A stretch of 58,606 nucleotides of DNA from Pseudomonadota bacterium (GCA_021835845.1 JAKBJU010000016.1:1-58606); one strand, 5' to 3'; positions 26,274 to 35,446 are shown, numbered from the stretch's first letter. Translations and numbers: made by a program. Notes: generated by a model not told the origin, from the letters alone.

Positions 26274-28502
26274 CTATTCGCGCTTTGCGCCTTCGGCAAT
26301 CTTGATGCGCTTCTTGCGATAGCGCTTCAACAGCCAGTAGCCGATCAGGCTCAGCAGGAGAACGGCCAGCGCGATCAGCCCGTAGAAAACGTATTTGTAG
26401 GAGTAAAGGAAGGCATCCAGGTAGGAAATGTCGCCCTTGTTGCCAGTGGAATAGGTCTTCCCGACCTTCATCGAAGTCGCCTGGTATTTTGGAGCCTCCG
26501 TCTGATCGCTCGCCGCATCTTCGGCGGGGGAATTCGCCCCGTATTTTTGCGCATCGAGCTGGACTAGCGTCACGTCCCCGAAAATGGTCGACTGGACATT
26601 GGGCGCCAGCAGCGCGTCCCCGAGCTTTCTCAGGTCGTCTTCGGTCTGTGCCGTGACAACGATGATGGAGCGCCCCTTGACAGAAGGGGATTCGAATTCC
26701 ATCAGCAGGCCGTTGCCAGCCCCGAGTCCAGCCCGCTGCTTGCTCATCGCAACGGCCGTTTCGCTGTCCCATCCGCGTGAAACCGGATAGGGGATATTGC
26801 CGATGCCGGAGGGCTGCAACGGGGCATGAGCCAGGATCGATTTGGGCAGGGTGGAAGCTTCGCCTACCACTAGCATTTCCCCGTCGTACTTGCCGGGGTC
26901 ACTGAAGACCACCCGGGTTCCGAACAAGGGAAAGCCGTTTTTCTGGGTGATCATGCCGATCAGGTCGAGCGCCGTATCGATCGACGCACCGTCCGGTTTC
27001 GGCAGGTAGATCAGGGTCTGGTAGCCGTCAGGCCAGCGCGAAAAGGGAAACCCGTTGAGCGTGAAAAGTTCCAGCTTGGGCATCTCGACGAAATGGGGCA
27101 TGGGCGGGAAATACATCGTCGAGTTGCCGAAGACCGACACGTAAGGCCCGTTGGAATTGTACAGTTCGCACAGCTTGTGCTCGATATTCAGATAAGGCTG
27201 GAAAGAGATGATATTGGAACCAGGCTTGAACAGGTAGGTCGGGATGTCGAGCTTGTAGGCGCTGATGAACCCTCCGTCAGCGTTGCTCAGATGGATGTCC
27301 TGTACACGCTTGCCGTTCACCAGAACGCTGAGGGAGGAATCCTTGAGCAGGCCTGATGCGTAGGAAAAGTTCAGCACCAGCTTCGCGGACTGGTTCTGCT
27401 TGATCAGGAAGTCAGATGGCAGGCGGAAACTGAGCTGAGAGGCGCCTCCGGTGACCACGTTGGCGCTCAGACCCTGGAAGGTGACCGTGTTCATTCCCAG
27501 CGTCCTGAACTTGTAGATCTTGTCCGGAACGAGTTCGTCCCTGCCGCTGCCCATGGAAATGTCTGGCATGGAGAATGCGTAGGCGTGCATCTGGTCGGTG
27601 CCGGGATAGGGCATAGACATGTTGGCGAAGGTTTCCGAGGCGATTTTGACTGCGGCGGACTGGTCCCCCGTGATCACGATCAGCGCATGCAGGCCGTCGT
27701 TGCCGCCATCGCTTTTGGGGAGATAGAGAATCTTGATCAAACCGCCCTTCGGGGCATCCAGCAAAATGCCGTATTTGAGCAGCACATCGCCGACGAAGGA
27801 GGCTTTCCCGATCAGGATATTGTCCACGCCGGGCTTGATGTCCGGCGAGTGGGTGAAATTCACCTTGCGGTAATCGAAGCGCCTGGCGATGCCGGATGCG
27901 GCGATGCCGGCGGTCGTCACCCCTTCAGGAGTGGTAGTGTCGGCTACCAGATTGACCGACGCGGAAGGAAATTGCGTCGGATCGAAGATCAGGCCGGCCG
28001 CCTTGCCCAGCTTGAGGGGAATGGGGTTCAATTCGTAATCGAGCTGCAGCGTGGAATTCATCAGGCTGATATCGGTCCACAGGTTAGGCGCGCAAACCTG
28101 TTCGCATCCATCCTTCAAATAGTGCTGGGCGACCTGGAATGAAAGCGTGTTGTAGCCGGTTTTGAGAAATTTGACGGGAATCTCGATGAGGCTGCCCACT
28201 TCCGGCCCCTGGTGGTCGAGCTTCAGCTGGGTGACCAGGTTGCCGTTGACTTTCACCACCATCTGCGAAATGTCGCTGAGCATATTGTTGGATACCGTGT
28301 AGCGGAGGTCGAGGGTCAGCTTGTGCAGCTTCCACCGTTCCGGGATGGGGATGGAGATATCTCTTGAGGCGTTGATGCAGCGTATGTCCATCGAGGACAT
28401 GGCGGTGAATTTTTGCAGCGGAAGCTTGATGATTTGGGCATCTGCCGCCTGTTGCAGCAGAAGGAGCGCGAGCAGCGCGAAGATTTTGAGGAGTTTTACC
28501 AT
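26274..28502 (-). CDS. bcsB: Cellulose synthase periplasmic subunit BcsB
   Basis: Periplasmic, membrane-anchored partner required for BcsA activity. 742 residues: signal peptide (1-22, ending AADAQ), two carbohydrate-binding-like/flavodoxin-like repeats across about 30-690 (for example KLTLDLRYTVSNNMLSDISQMVVKVNG and, in the second half, KLVLNFSYASGLLKDSSLSVLVNG), and one C-terminal transmembrane helix near 705-728 (YVFYGLIALAVLLLSLIGYWLL) followed by a basic tail. Length and order match BcsB. It lies between bcsA (55 bp upstream) and bcsC. Confidence 0.94.
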   Translation of the reverse strand: MVKLLKIFALLALLLLQQAADAQIIKLPLQKFTAMSSMDIRCINASRDISIPIPERWKLHKLTLDLRYTVSNNMLSDISQMVVKVNGNLVTQLKLDHQGPEVGSLIEIPVKFLKTGYNTLSFQVAQHYLKDGCEQVCAPNLWTDISLMNSTLQLDYELNPIPLKLGKAAGLIFDPTQFPSASVNLVADTTTPEGVTTAGIAASGIARRFDYRKVNFTHSPDIKPGVDNILIGKASFVGDVLLKYGILLDAPKGGLIKILYLPKSDGGNDGLHALIVITGDQSAAVKIASETFANMSMPYPGTDQMHAYAFSMPDISMGSGRDELVPDKIYKFRTLGMNTVTFQGLSANVVTGGASQLSFRLPSDFLIKQNQSAKLVLNFSYASGLLKDSSLSVLVNGKRVQDIHLSNADGGFISAYKLDIPTYLFKPGSNIISFQPYLNIEHKLCELYNSNGPYVSVFGNSTMYFPPMPHFVEMPKLELFTLNGFPFSRWPDGYQTLIYLPKPDGASIDTALDLIGMITQKNGFPLFGTRVVFSDPGKYDGEMLVVGEASTLPKSILAHAPLQPSGIGNIPYPVSRGWDSETAVAMSKQRAGLGAGNGLLMEFESPSVKGRSIIVVTAQTEDDLRKLGDALLAPNVQSTIFGDVTLVQLDAQKYGANSPAEDAASDQTEAPKYQATSMKVGKTYSTGNKGDISYLDAFLYSYKYVFYGLIALAVLLLSLIGYWLLKRYRKKRIKIAEGAKRE

Positions 28503-28557
28503 TTAGTTTAATTTTACCCTGCAAGCTGCTGAAAAAACAATGCCCTGGCCATGAAAC

Positions 28558-31500
28558 TCATGACCCCAGCTTCCTGTACGAGATCATCAATTCTTTCAGC
28601 TTCCGGCGAAAAGGATTGCGCCTCTCAATAAAAGCCTTGATCAGCCTGAGTCTGCCTCGTTTCCTTCCCGGCATCCTGCGGTTATGGGCGGGATTCTCAT
28701 GGATGGAAATCAGGCGCAGCAGCGCCTCAAACTGCTTTTTCCGGACAAGCTTGTCCTGGTTCATGAAGGCGAGTGAGAGCGCCAGACCGGCAACCTTCGT
28801 GGCGGGGAAGAGCGTTCTCGTCAGGGCGCCGATCAACCCGCTTTGCTTGATCCATACATCCAGTTTTTCCTTTAGGGGCCCCGCATCCTGGTTCAGGAAG
28901 ATGAAGGCCAGCGCCATGCCGACGGTTTTTGCCGCAACGGCAAGGCGATACGCAATAGCATCTCCGCCTTGTTCGATCAAGTCGAGGGCCTGGTTGGAAA
29001 CGTAATGCAGCATCTGCACGTTGTCGCCATAAACGTATCTGACGATTTTCGAATAGGAGGCGGTATCCACGATGAATTCGGTGCCGAAAAGCACCTTGTC
29101 TCCGCGCTGGATGGCCCGCTGAATCACGCACGGGAAGCAGTACTGGATGCCGTCCTTGACCGTCCAGATGGTGGCATGCTCCTGGGCCTTGATCCTGAAG
29201 GGGAGGTCGGCGAGAAAACCCATCCCGGTCAGCGAGACGTCCATGAGATCGCCCACCACGGTGGAATTGATGCGCGGAAAATAGATCGTGGCATCGCCGC
29301 TCGCCGCAAGGCGCTGAAGCTTGCGCGCCTTCTTGTTGTCCAGCAACTGGATTAGGGCGGCGAGCGCCAAATACAGGAAATAAACGCACCAGCTTGCGGC
29401 GGCAAGCGTTTTTTCCCATAGGAAGGGCGTGAGCGTCAATGTTTTGGCCAGTTTCCAGAGCCTGATGAGCGTTGCCTTGAGCAGCGGATAGGCGCTTCCG
29501 ACGAAACCCTGGACGCCCGTTTTCAGGAAATACCAGAGCATCTTGGCAGTCCCCCGCGCAGCCGACTTTTTGTCCCAGTCGTCCTGCCAGCGCTGGCTGT
29601 CCCCGAAAACATAGCTGACTATGTCGGCATAGCTGACCATGTTCGGGATGAATTCGCTGCCGCAGAAATACCTGCCGTTGCGCTTGAAAACCCGCTGCAA
29701 TTTGGCTTCGAAATGGTAAGTTTCACCGCGGCTGTCCTGCACCTCGAGCATCACGTGGTCCTGTTCGCGAGGCAGAAAGGATACATCCAGCTCGAAGCCG
29801 ATGCCCGAGATGGAAATGTCGCGCACCATGCCTTCGTGGGAACTGCCCATGCGCGGAAAATGCGCGCTTATCCTGCCGCTGGCGTTGATGCGGTGAAATT
29901 TCCGCACCTGCTTGCGCTCCCAGAATGCGCCCAGGGAAACCACCGACAGATACAGGTTGTAAATGCACCATACGGCAGTCACCGCGATCACGTCGCGCAG
30001 GATTGGAGTGGAAATGAATTTGACGATGGCGAGGATGACCGCAGTGACGTTGATGGCAATGACCAGGAAAAACGGGGCCGCAAGCGGGCTGAGATAGTTC
30101 TTGTCGTTGGTGAAGCCCTTGGGCGTCACCTTGAACGAGGGCTTCCAGGGATTGACCATGACCGAGAGGACGGCCGGGATCAGAAACAGTGACTGGACGC
30201 TTTCATAGATTTCGGAGAAGAAGGGCTGTCGCGATCCGGCATAAAAATAATCCATCACCATATGGGTGCTCACCAGATAGGGCAGGGTGAAAACCAGAAT
30301 CTGCAGCCACGAAGCGTGATAGATGTTCAGCCCAAGGATCAGGTACATCGACGGCGCGATGAAATAGATGAAGCGCGACAGGCCGAAAAACCAGAAGAAG
30401 CTGGAATTGAAATAGGCGATTTTCTGCGGGATGGACAATCCCTTGGTTTTCAGCGGATTGTTGAGCAGGAGCAGCTGCACCATCCCCTGTGCCCAGCGGG
30501 AGCGCTGAATCACGTAGTCGTCATAGGATTCCGGCGACAGCCCGCAAACCATGGGCCGGTTGATGTAGATGCTGTTGTAGCCGCGGCTGTGCAGCTGGAA
30601 GGCGGTTTCCGCATCTTCGGTAATGGTGGTGCCGCAGATTCCCCCCACTTCCATGAGATATTTGCGGCGCAGCAATGCGGCCGAGCCGCAGAAATAGCTG
30701 GCATTCCAGAAATTCAGAGCGGGATGAATTTTGCGGTAGAACATATCGTTCTCGCCGGAAGGCGTGGCCACGCCTTCCAGATTCTTTTCAACGGGCGTCG
30801 GATTGATGAAGAAGTGCGGAGTCTGAACCAGGTACAGCTTCGGATCGGTCATGAAATGTCCGACGGTTCTTTGCAGAAAGTCGCTGGTCGGCACATGGTC
30901 GCAATCCAGAACCAGCACCAGATCGCCATGGGTATATTGCAGCGCATGGTTGATGTTTCCCGCCTTGGCCTGCTGATTGGTTTCACGGGTGATGTAGTCG
31001 ATGCCGAGATCCGCTGCCATCTGCCTGAGGCGATAATGGCGCTCCCAGGCCGACATGCCGTTTTCCGGATGAGAGCGCTTGGCATGCGTGCTGCCGTCGT
31101 CGATGATGTAGACCTTGAGGCGACTCTTCGGATAATCCAGATTGGCGGCAGCGGTTGCCGTGATGCGCACGATCTCGTCCGACTCGTTGTAGGTGGGGAT
31201 CAGTATGTCCACGCTGGGCAACTTGTCGGGTTCGGGCGGCAGCGGCACCGGTCGGCTTACCAGCGGCCAGACATTGACGAACATGCCCATGAAATAAATG
31301 GCCAGCCCGTAAACTTCGGCCACATAGACCAGGGTCATGCCGACAAAATCGAGCGGCCCGGTATACAGCAGGGTATCGAAGGTGCGCCACATCATGTAGC
31401 GCAATGCCAGATAAACTCCCAGCACCAGAAAGATCAGGCGATAGGGCTGCTGCTGGGTTTTCTTGGTCTTGTACATCACGATCATGATGGCAAGACAGCC

Positions 31501-31647
31501 CCAGCCGAGATCGATCTGCTGGAGGGGCGGGAAGTAGGTGGCCGTGAAGTGAATGGAGTAGGACAGGATGCCGATCAGCAGGAGGCCCGCTGCGGCGATC
31601 TGCGTGGCCCTGTCTTTTCTTTTGATGACCGGCATCCGGTATTTCAT
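28558..31647 (-). CDS. bcsA: Cellulose synthase catalytic subunit BcsA with two PilZ domains
   Basis: Family 2 glycosyltransferase that polymerises UDP-glucose and threads the glucan through the membrane. At 1029 residues it is much longer than most BcsA (about 750-870). The catalytic motifs are intact: DDGSTHAKR, DCDHVP, TITEDAETAF near 339, and QRSRW near 376. A first PilZ domain starts near residue 579 (RKFHR, then DISISG). After further hydrophobic helices a second PilZ starts near 777 (RKLQR, then DVSLTG). Both have the RxxxR and D/NxSxxG residues that bind c-di-GMP. The C-terminal ~140 residues are basic with two short hydrophobic segments. The gene is downstream of a cyclase gene, from which a MITE-like element separates it. 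Confidence 0.93.
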   Translation of the reverse strand: MKYRMPVIKRKDRATQIAAAGLLLIGILSYSIHFTATYFPPLQQIDLGWGCLAIMIVMYKTKKTQQQPYRLIFLVLGVYLALRYMMWRTFDTLLYTGPLDFVGMTLVYVAEVYGLAIYFMGMFVNVWPLVSRPVPLPPEPDKLPSVDILIPTYNESDEIVRITATAAANLDYPKSRLKVYIIDDGSTHAKRSHPENGMSAWERHYRLRQMAADLGIDYITRETNQQAKAGNINHALQYTHGDLVLVLDCDHVPTSDFLQRTVGHFMTDPKLYLVQTPHFFINPTPVEKNLEGVATPSGENDMFYRKIHPALNFWNASYFCGSAALLRRKYLMEVGGICGTTITEDAETAFQLHSRGYNSIYINRPMVCGLSPESYDDYVIQRSRWAQGMVQLLLLNNPLKTKGLSIPQKIAYFNSSFFWFFGLSRFIYFIAPSMYLILGLNIYHASWLQILVFTLPYLVSTHMVMDYFYAGSRQPFFSEIYESVQSLFLIPAVLSVMVNPWKPSFKVTPKGFTNDKNYLSPLAAPFFLVIAINVTAVILAIVKFISTPILRDVIAVTAVWCIYNLYLSVVSLGAFWERKQVRKFHRINASGRISAHFPRMGSSHEGMVRDISISGIGFELDVSFLPREQDHVMLEVQDSRGETYHFEAKLQRVFKRNGRYFCGSEFIPNMVSYADIVSYVFGDSQRWQDDWDKKSAARGTAKMLWYFLKTGVQGFVGSAYPLLKATLIRLWKLAKTLTLTPFLWEKTLAAASWCVYFLYLALAALIQLLDNKKARKLQRLAASGDATIYFPRINSTVVGDLMDVSLTGMGFLADLPFRIKAQEHATIWTVKDGIQYCFPCVIQRAIQRGDKVLFGTEFIVDTASYSKIVRYVYGDNVQMLHYVSNQALDLIEQGGDAIAYRLAVAAKTVGMALAFIFLNQDAGPLKEKLDVWIKQSGLIGALTRTLFPATKVAGLALSLAFMNQDKLVRKKQFEALLRLISIHENPAHNRRMPGRKRGRLRLIKAFIERRNPFRRKLKELMISYRKLGS

Positions 31648-31657
31648 GCTGATCCAA

Positions 31658-31932
31658 GGAAGCCCTGAACAAGTCCCGCGTGGCCGCGCCGGTCGGTTTT
31701 GCGGGATGAGACTTGCGGCGCGAGACGCAGCGAATGGTTATTCCCTTCGCAAGCCTCGCGACAAAGAGGATCGCCCGCAAAATCCCGTCCCGAAAGGGTT
31801 GCGTTAAAATCGAGCGCTCGCTTTGGCGAGCTCCTTGGTGTCGTAGATCCGGCTACGACCTGCGTCGCGCTTCGTGCGATCTTCTCGATTTTCCCAGCAA
31901 CGCGGCTCATGTGCGACTTGTTCAGGGCTTCC
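31658..31932. mobile_element. MITE-like element with 18-bp perfect terminal inverted repeats
   Basis: GGAAGCCCTGAACAAGTC at 31658-31675 is repeated inverted and perfect at 31915-31932, bounding 275 bp with no credible gene. The interior has further hairpins, for example TCGTAG/CTACGA around 31838-31855 and a GAGCGCTCGC/GGCGAGCTC pair near 31811-31830. It lies between the cyclase and bcsA, 10 bp from the bcsA start; the TAG of the cyclase (31933-31935) abuts the right end. It looks like a non-autonomous element or large REP-type repeat. No target-site duplication is clear. Confidence 0.75.
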
Positions 31933-32796
31933 CTAACGCTGAGCCTCCCCGGCTGGACTGACGGAGTCGCTGACCGAACGCTTGCTTTCGGTCGATTGGG
32001 AGGAACCCATGAATTTCATGCCGAGCGTCAGCAGCAACACGACCGCGACCACGGCAACTGCCCCCCATACCGCTTTCATGCCGGACGAGCGAACCGGGAC
32101 GTCCGCTTCCTGCCTGGGCAAGACGTCCTGGCCCTGCTTGTCGAGTTCGATTTCCTTCGGATTCCAGAACGCCTTGTAGGCGTTGAACAGGTCTTTCTTG
32201 CCCTTGAGGCTGACCTGCTTGATGAAGCGGCAGTAGATCTCGGACTTGTCCGACAATGCGTTATAGGTCTCTTCGGAGATGAGTATCATGCCGGGATCGG
32301 CGGAAGACTCGAAGCGGGAAGCGGTATTGACGACGTCGCCGAAAATGTCCTTGGCCTCGACCATGCATTTTCCGGTATGCATCCCGATGCGCATCAGCAC
32401 CGGCGTCTTGAATTTCTTGGACAGGTTGAGCTCGTCCATGCCGCGTTGAATGCGTACCGCGGCGCGAAGAGCATCCAGCGCATGCTCGAAGTAGGAAAGG
32501 GTGCCATCGCCGATGGATTTGACGAAAGTCCCCTTGTTCTCCTGAATCGCAGGCAGGAGGATGTCGTTCTGATACTTGATCAGCATGCGGCTGACCAGGT
32601 CACCTTCGTTCTCGGCAATGGCCGTGGAGCCCTTGAGATCGGTGAAGACGACAGTGATGGTTCTGGTGAATTTGTCGTTGATGGATGACTCCAGTCTCGC
32701 CCGCTCTTCGAGTATCTTTTCAAGGTCATCCTGGGGATGGGCTTCCGCTTCCTGATCCTTTTCCGGGGGTTGGGTGTTGTCAGAGGTTTCGTCCAT
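31933..32796 (-). CDS. Class III adenylate/guanylate cyclase, tail-anchored, upstream of bcsA
   Basis: 287 residues from the ATG at 32796, which has GGAG at good spacing; the longer frame to 33195 runs over the bcsZ promoter and coding region. An acidic N-terminus (about 1-45) leads into a class III cyclase domain (about 48-225) with VVFTDLKGST (first metal aspartate), FVKSIGDGTL (Lys plus second metal aspartate) and KDIFGDVVNTASRF (Asp plus Asn/Arg). The Lys/Asp pair predicts ATP as substrate, so cAMP as product. One transmembrane helix near 245-265 anchors the C-terminus. Same strand as bcsA, 285 bp upstream, and divergent from bcsZ. The stop codon is at the edge of the MITE-like element. 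Confidence 0.87.
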   Translation of the reverse strand: MDETSDNTQPPEKDQEAEAHPQDDLEKILEERARLESSINDKFTRTITVVFTDLKGSTAIAENEGDLVSRMLIKYQNDILLPAIQENKGTFVKSIGDGTLSYFEHALDALRAAVRIQRGMDELNLSKKFKTPVLMRIGMHTGKCMVEAKDIFGDVVNTASRFESSADPGMILISEETYNALSDKSEIYCRFIKQVSLKGKKDLFNAYKAFWNPKEIELDKQGQDVLPRQEADVPVRSSGMKAVWGAVAVVAVVLLLTLGMKFMGSSQSTESKRSVSDSVSPAGEAQR

Positions 32797-32956
32797 TGCA
32801 ACTCCGTATCTTGAATTGGGCCAAGCATACAGCCTTGTTTGCGGCTGGTTTGGTAAAAGTCTTAATGATAGTTGAATAACAGTAGGCTGGCAAAGGGAAA
32901 ATTGCCGATATTGCCATCGGAGCCTGGCAGATTTTCGCTCGCGAGCGCCTCCGAAA

Positions 32957-32985
32957 TTGGGCAGGAAATCCGGGTGCAGTATAAT
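32957..32985 (+). promoter_or_regulatory. Promoter for bcsZ
   Basis: TTGGGC (32957-32962) and a perfect TATAAT (32980-32985) with 17-bp spacing. The predicted start near 32992 excludes in-frame codons before that point as the translation start of bcsZ. Confidence 0.7.
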
Positions 32986-33016
32986 CATCCTGAAAATCCT
33001 GGAAGGAATGAATGCC

Positions 33017-34102
33017 ATGACGCACACAATCGGAATCTTTTCAGAGGGATGCTGGTCAGATTTGGAAACCGCTTCCCTGTGCAGGCGCTCGAAAATGGCA
33101 ATCTTCGGGCTCCTGGGCGCGATGCTGCTCGCCGTCAGCATGGCGGCCTCCGCGTCGCAGGCCGACTGGGGAAAATTCAAGCAGCGTTTTGTCACGCAAG
33201 AGGGCCGCGTGATCGACGCCGCTCAGGACAATATCAGCCATTCTGAAGGGCAGGGCTATGGAATGCTGCTTGCCGTGTACTACGACGACAAGGCCTCGTT
33301 CGACCAAATCTGGCAATGGACGAAAAAGAATATGCAGGTACGCGACGATCGCCTGCTTGCCTGGCGCTGGGATCCCCAGGGCGGCGTGACGGACAAGAAC
33401 AACGCGAGCGACGGCGATCTGCTCGTGGCTTGGTCCCTGCTGCGCGCCTTCAACAAGTGGCATGACCCGCAATATCGGCTCGCCAGCCAGGGCATTGCGC
33501 AGGACATCCGCACCAAAATGCTGAAACAGGCTCCCCAGGGCCTCGTCATGCTGCCGGGCTCCCGGGGTTACGATCATCCGGAAGGCATCACGATCAACCT
33601 TTCCTACTGGGTTTTCCCGGCCCTGGATGAGATCGGACAGGTCGACCCTTCCCCGCAATGGGCGGAACTCGCCAAAACCGGCATGACCATCCTTGGCTAT
33701 GCCCGCTTCGGCAGATGGGGATTGCCCCCCGACTGGCTCGTGCTCACCAAGATCGTGGCGCCATCGCCGCACTTTCCCCCCCGCTTCAGCTACAATGCCG
33801 TGCGCATCCCGCTTTATTTGCTGTGGAGCCGTCGCGAGTCGCCTGCATTGCTCAAACCCTACCAGGATTTCTGGAGCTATTTTCAGGGCGCGAAATTCCT
33901 GCCTTCGTGGACCAATCTCGAGGAAAACAGCGTGGATACTTACGACGCCTCGGTTGGTATACACAAGCTGGCGCAATGGGTGATCGGCTATCCGCGCCTG
34001 CCCGATGCCCGAAAATATCCGCTCGACGATAATCAGGGATACTATTCTTCGGTGCTCCTGCTGCTGTCGGACATGGCCATCAAGGAGCGCGGCCCGAAGT
34101 GA
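33017..34102 (+). CDS. bcsZ: Periplasmic endo-1,4-beta-glucanase BcsZ (GH8)
   Basis: Cellulase of glycoside hydrolase family 8 that trims or proof-reads nascent cellulose in the periplasm. About 361 residues. The catalytic acid is in the SEGQGYGM stretch and the NNASDGDLLVAWSLLRA segment holds the family aspartate; LLAWRWDP and ITINLSYWVFPAL are also typical. A hydrophobic signal segment (MAIFGLLGAMLLAVSMAASASQA) begins 26 residues after the chosen start, so either the N-region is long or translation starts at the ATG at 33095. GGAAGG lies 10 nt before 33017; 33008 is too close to it. Divergent from the cyclase-bcsABC run, with its own promoter. Confidence 0.9.
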   Translation: MTHTIGIFSEGCWSDLETASLCRRSKMAIFGLLGAMLLAVSMAASASQADWGKFKQRFVTQEGRVIDAAQDNISHSEGQGYGMLLAVYYDDKASFDQIWQWTKKNMQVRDDRLLAWRWDPQGGVTDKNNASDGDLLVAWSLLRAFNKWHDPQYRLASQGIAQDIRTKMLKQAPQGLVMLPGSRGYDHPEGITINLSYWVFPALDEIGQVDPSPQWAELAKTGMTILGYARFGRWGLPPDWLVLTKIVAPSPHFPPRFSYNAVRIPLYLLWSRRESPALLKPYQDFWSYFQGAKFLPSWTNLEENSVDTYDASVGIHKLAQWVIGYPRLPDARKYPLDDNQGYYSSVLLLLSDMAIKERGPK

Positions 34103-34108
34103 GCCTCC

Positions 34109-35431
34109 TCAGCCCAGCAGCATGATCTGGAGGTCCATGACATTGGTTCCGGTCGGCCCGGTCCTGAAATGGCTTTTTCCTCCGGAGAGAAGATCGAGAC
34201 AACTGAAGAAACCATAGGAATCGTTGGAATCGAGACAACGCTCGGGACTCATCCCGAGCCTTCGCGCAAGCGGGATGGTGTTTCCGTCCACCATGGCCCC
34301 GGCTGCATCAACCGTACCGTCTCCGCCGTCGGTTCCTGCACAGAGCATTGCGATGCCTTCGAGTCCTTGCGTTTCCAGGGCGAACGCCAGGGCGAGTTCC
34401 TGATTTCTTCCCCCTCTGCCGCTGCCGCAGACGGTGACGGTGGTCTCGCCCCCGCAGAGGAGGCAGCGCTTCGAGCCGCTTGCCATTTTCGAACGGGCGA
34501 TTCCAGCGAGAAAGCGTGCGGCATCGCGCGCTTCCCCCCGCAGATCGTCGCACACGATTTCTGCATCGAATCCGAGCCGTATGGCGCTTTCCTTGGCAGC
34601 GGAGAGCGCGAGGCGGATATCCGCGATGATCACGTTGCGGGTCAGGTCGAGGCAGGGTCCGCTTTTCAATGTCTCGGCAATCTTGCCCTGCATGCCCAGT
34701 TCCAGATGGTTCATGACCCGCGCCGGCATGTTCAGGGCGTATTTGTGAACGACATGCCAGGCGTCGAGAAAGGTCGTATCGTCCCTGGCGGTGGGGCCGG
34801 ATGCGATCACGTCGAGTCTGTTTCCCACGACATCGGACACGATCAGGGTCAGGACCTGCGCAGGATAGGCTTGCTGCGCAAGTCTTCCGCCTTTCACGCA
34901 GGAGAGGTGCTTGCGCACCGCATTCATCTCGTCTATGGATGCCCCGCATTGCAGCAGCAGGGAAGTTGCCCGCCGCTTGTCTTCCAGCGTCAGCCCTTCT
35001 GCCGGAGCGGCGAAGAGCGCTGATGCCCCGCCCGAAAAAAGGCAAATCAGCAGCGTTTTTTCGTCCGCGGCACGGGCCATTTCCAGGATGCGCCTCGCCC
35101 CGGTTTCGCCGGCCTCGTTCGGAATCGGGTGAGAGGCCTCAATCTGCTCGATGAAATCGAGCTTTTCCGCATGTCCTTCCTTCACCAGAATCAGCCCATC
35201 AGCGATCCTGGAGCCCAGAATCCTTTCCAGGGCGAGGGCCATGCGCGAGCTTGCCTTGCCGGCGCCGACCACAACGATGCGCTCGAACCTGTCCAGGTCG
35301 TAGATCGCTCCTGCTGCAGTCATGCGGTTGCCCTCGATTCTCAGCGAGCGCAGCAGGGCATCGCCAGGGTCAGCCGCCCTGATGGCGGCAGCGAAAATGC
35401 CGCTCAGGGCTGTCTCGGAGTCGGGCGACAT
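34109..35431 (-). CDS. Glycerate 2-kinase (GckA/TtuD, MOFRL family)
   Basis: Phosphorylates D-glycerate to 2-phosphoglycerate; older annotation calls this family hydroxypyruvate reductase. 440 residues with an N-terminal DUF4147 domain (VVVGAGKASSRMALALE near 55, FSGGASALFAAP near 132, NAVRKHLSCVKGGRLA near 168, IVSDVVGNRLDVIASGPT near 195) and a C-terminal MOFRL domain (LCGGETTVTVCGSGRGGRNQELALA near 330, AGTDGGDGTVDAAGA near 375). It follows the OYE-type reductase by 15 bp and probably shares its transcript. A role in glycolate/glyoxylate carbon salvage would fit but is not shown. Convergent with bcsZ, 6 bp away. Confidence 0.88.
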   Translation of the reverse strand: MSPDSETALSGIFAAAIRAADPGDALLRSLRIEGNRMTAAGAIYDLDRFERIVVVGAGKASSRMALALERILGSRIADGLILVKEGHAEKLDFIEQIEASHPIPNEAGETGARRILEMARAADEKTLLICLFSGGASALFAAPAEGLTLEDKRRATSLLLQCGASIDEMNAVRKHLSCVKGGRLAQQAYPAQVLTLIVSDVVGNRLDVIASGPTARDDTTFLDAWHVVHKYALNMPARVMNHLELGMQGKIAETLKSGPCLDLTRNVIIADIRLALSAAKESAIRLGFDAEIVCDDLRGEARDAARFLAGIARSKMASGSKRCLLCGGETTVTVCGSGRGGRNQELALAFALETQGLEGIAMLCAGTDGGDGTVDAAGAMVDGNTIPLARRLGMSPERCLDSNDSYGFFSCLDLLSGGKSHFRTGPTGTNVMDLQIMLLG

Positions 35432-35446
35432 CGCCTGAGCCGGAGG

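Noticed and set aside
30262-31668. 468-codon open frame on the plus strand inside bcsA
   Set aside because: Antisense to the BcsA glycosyltransferase core with TED and QxxRW.
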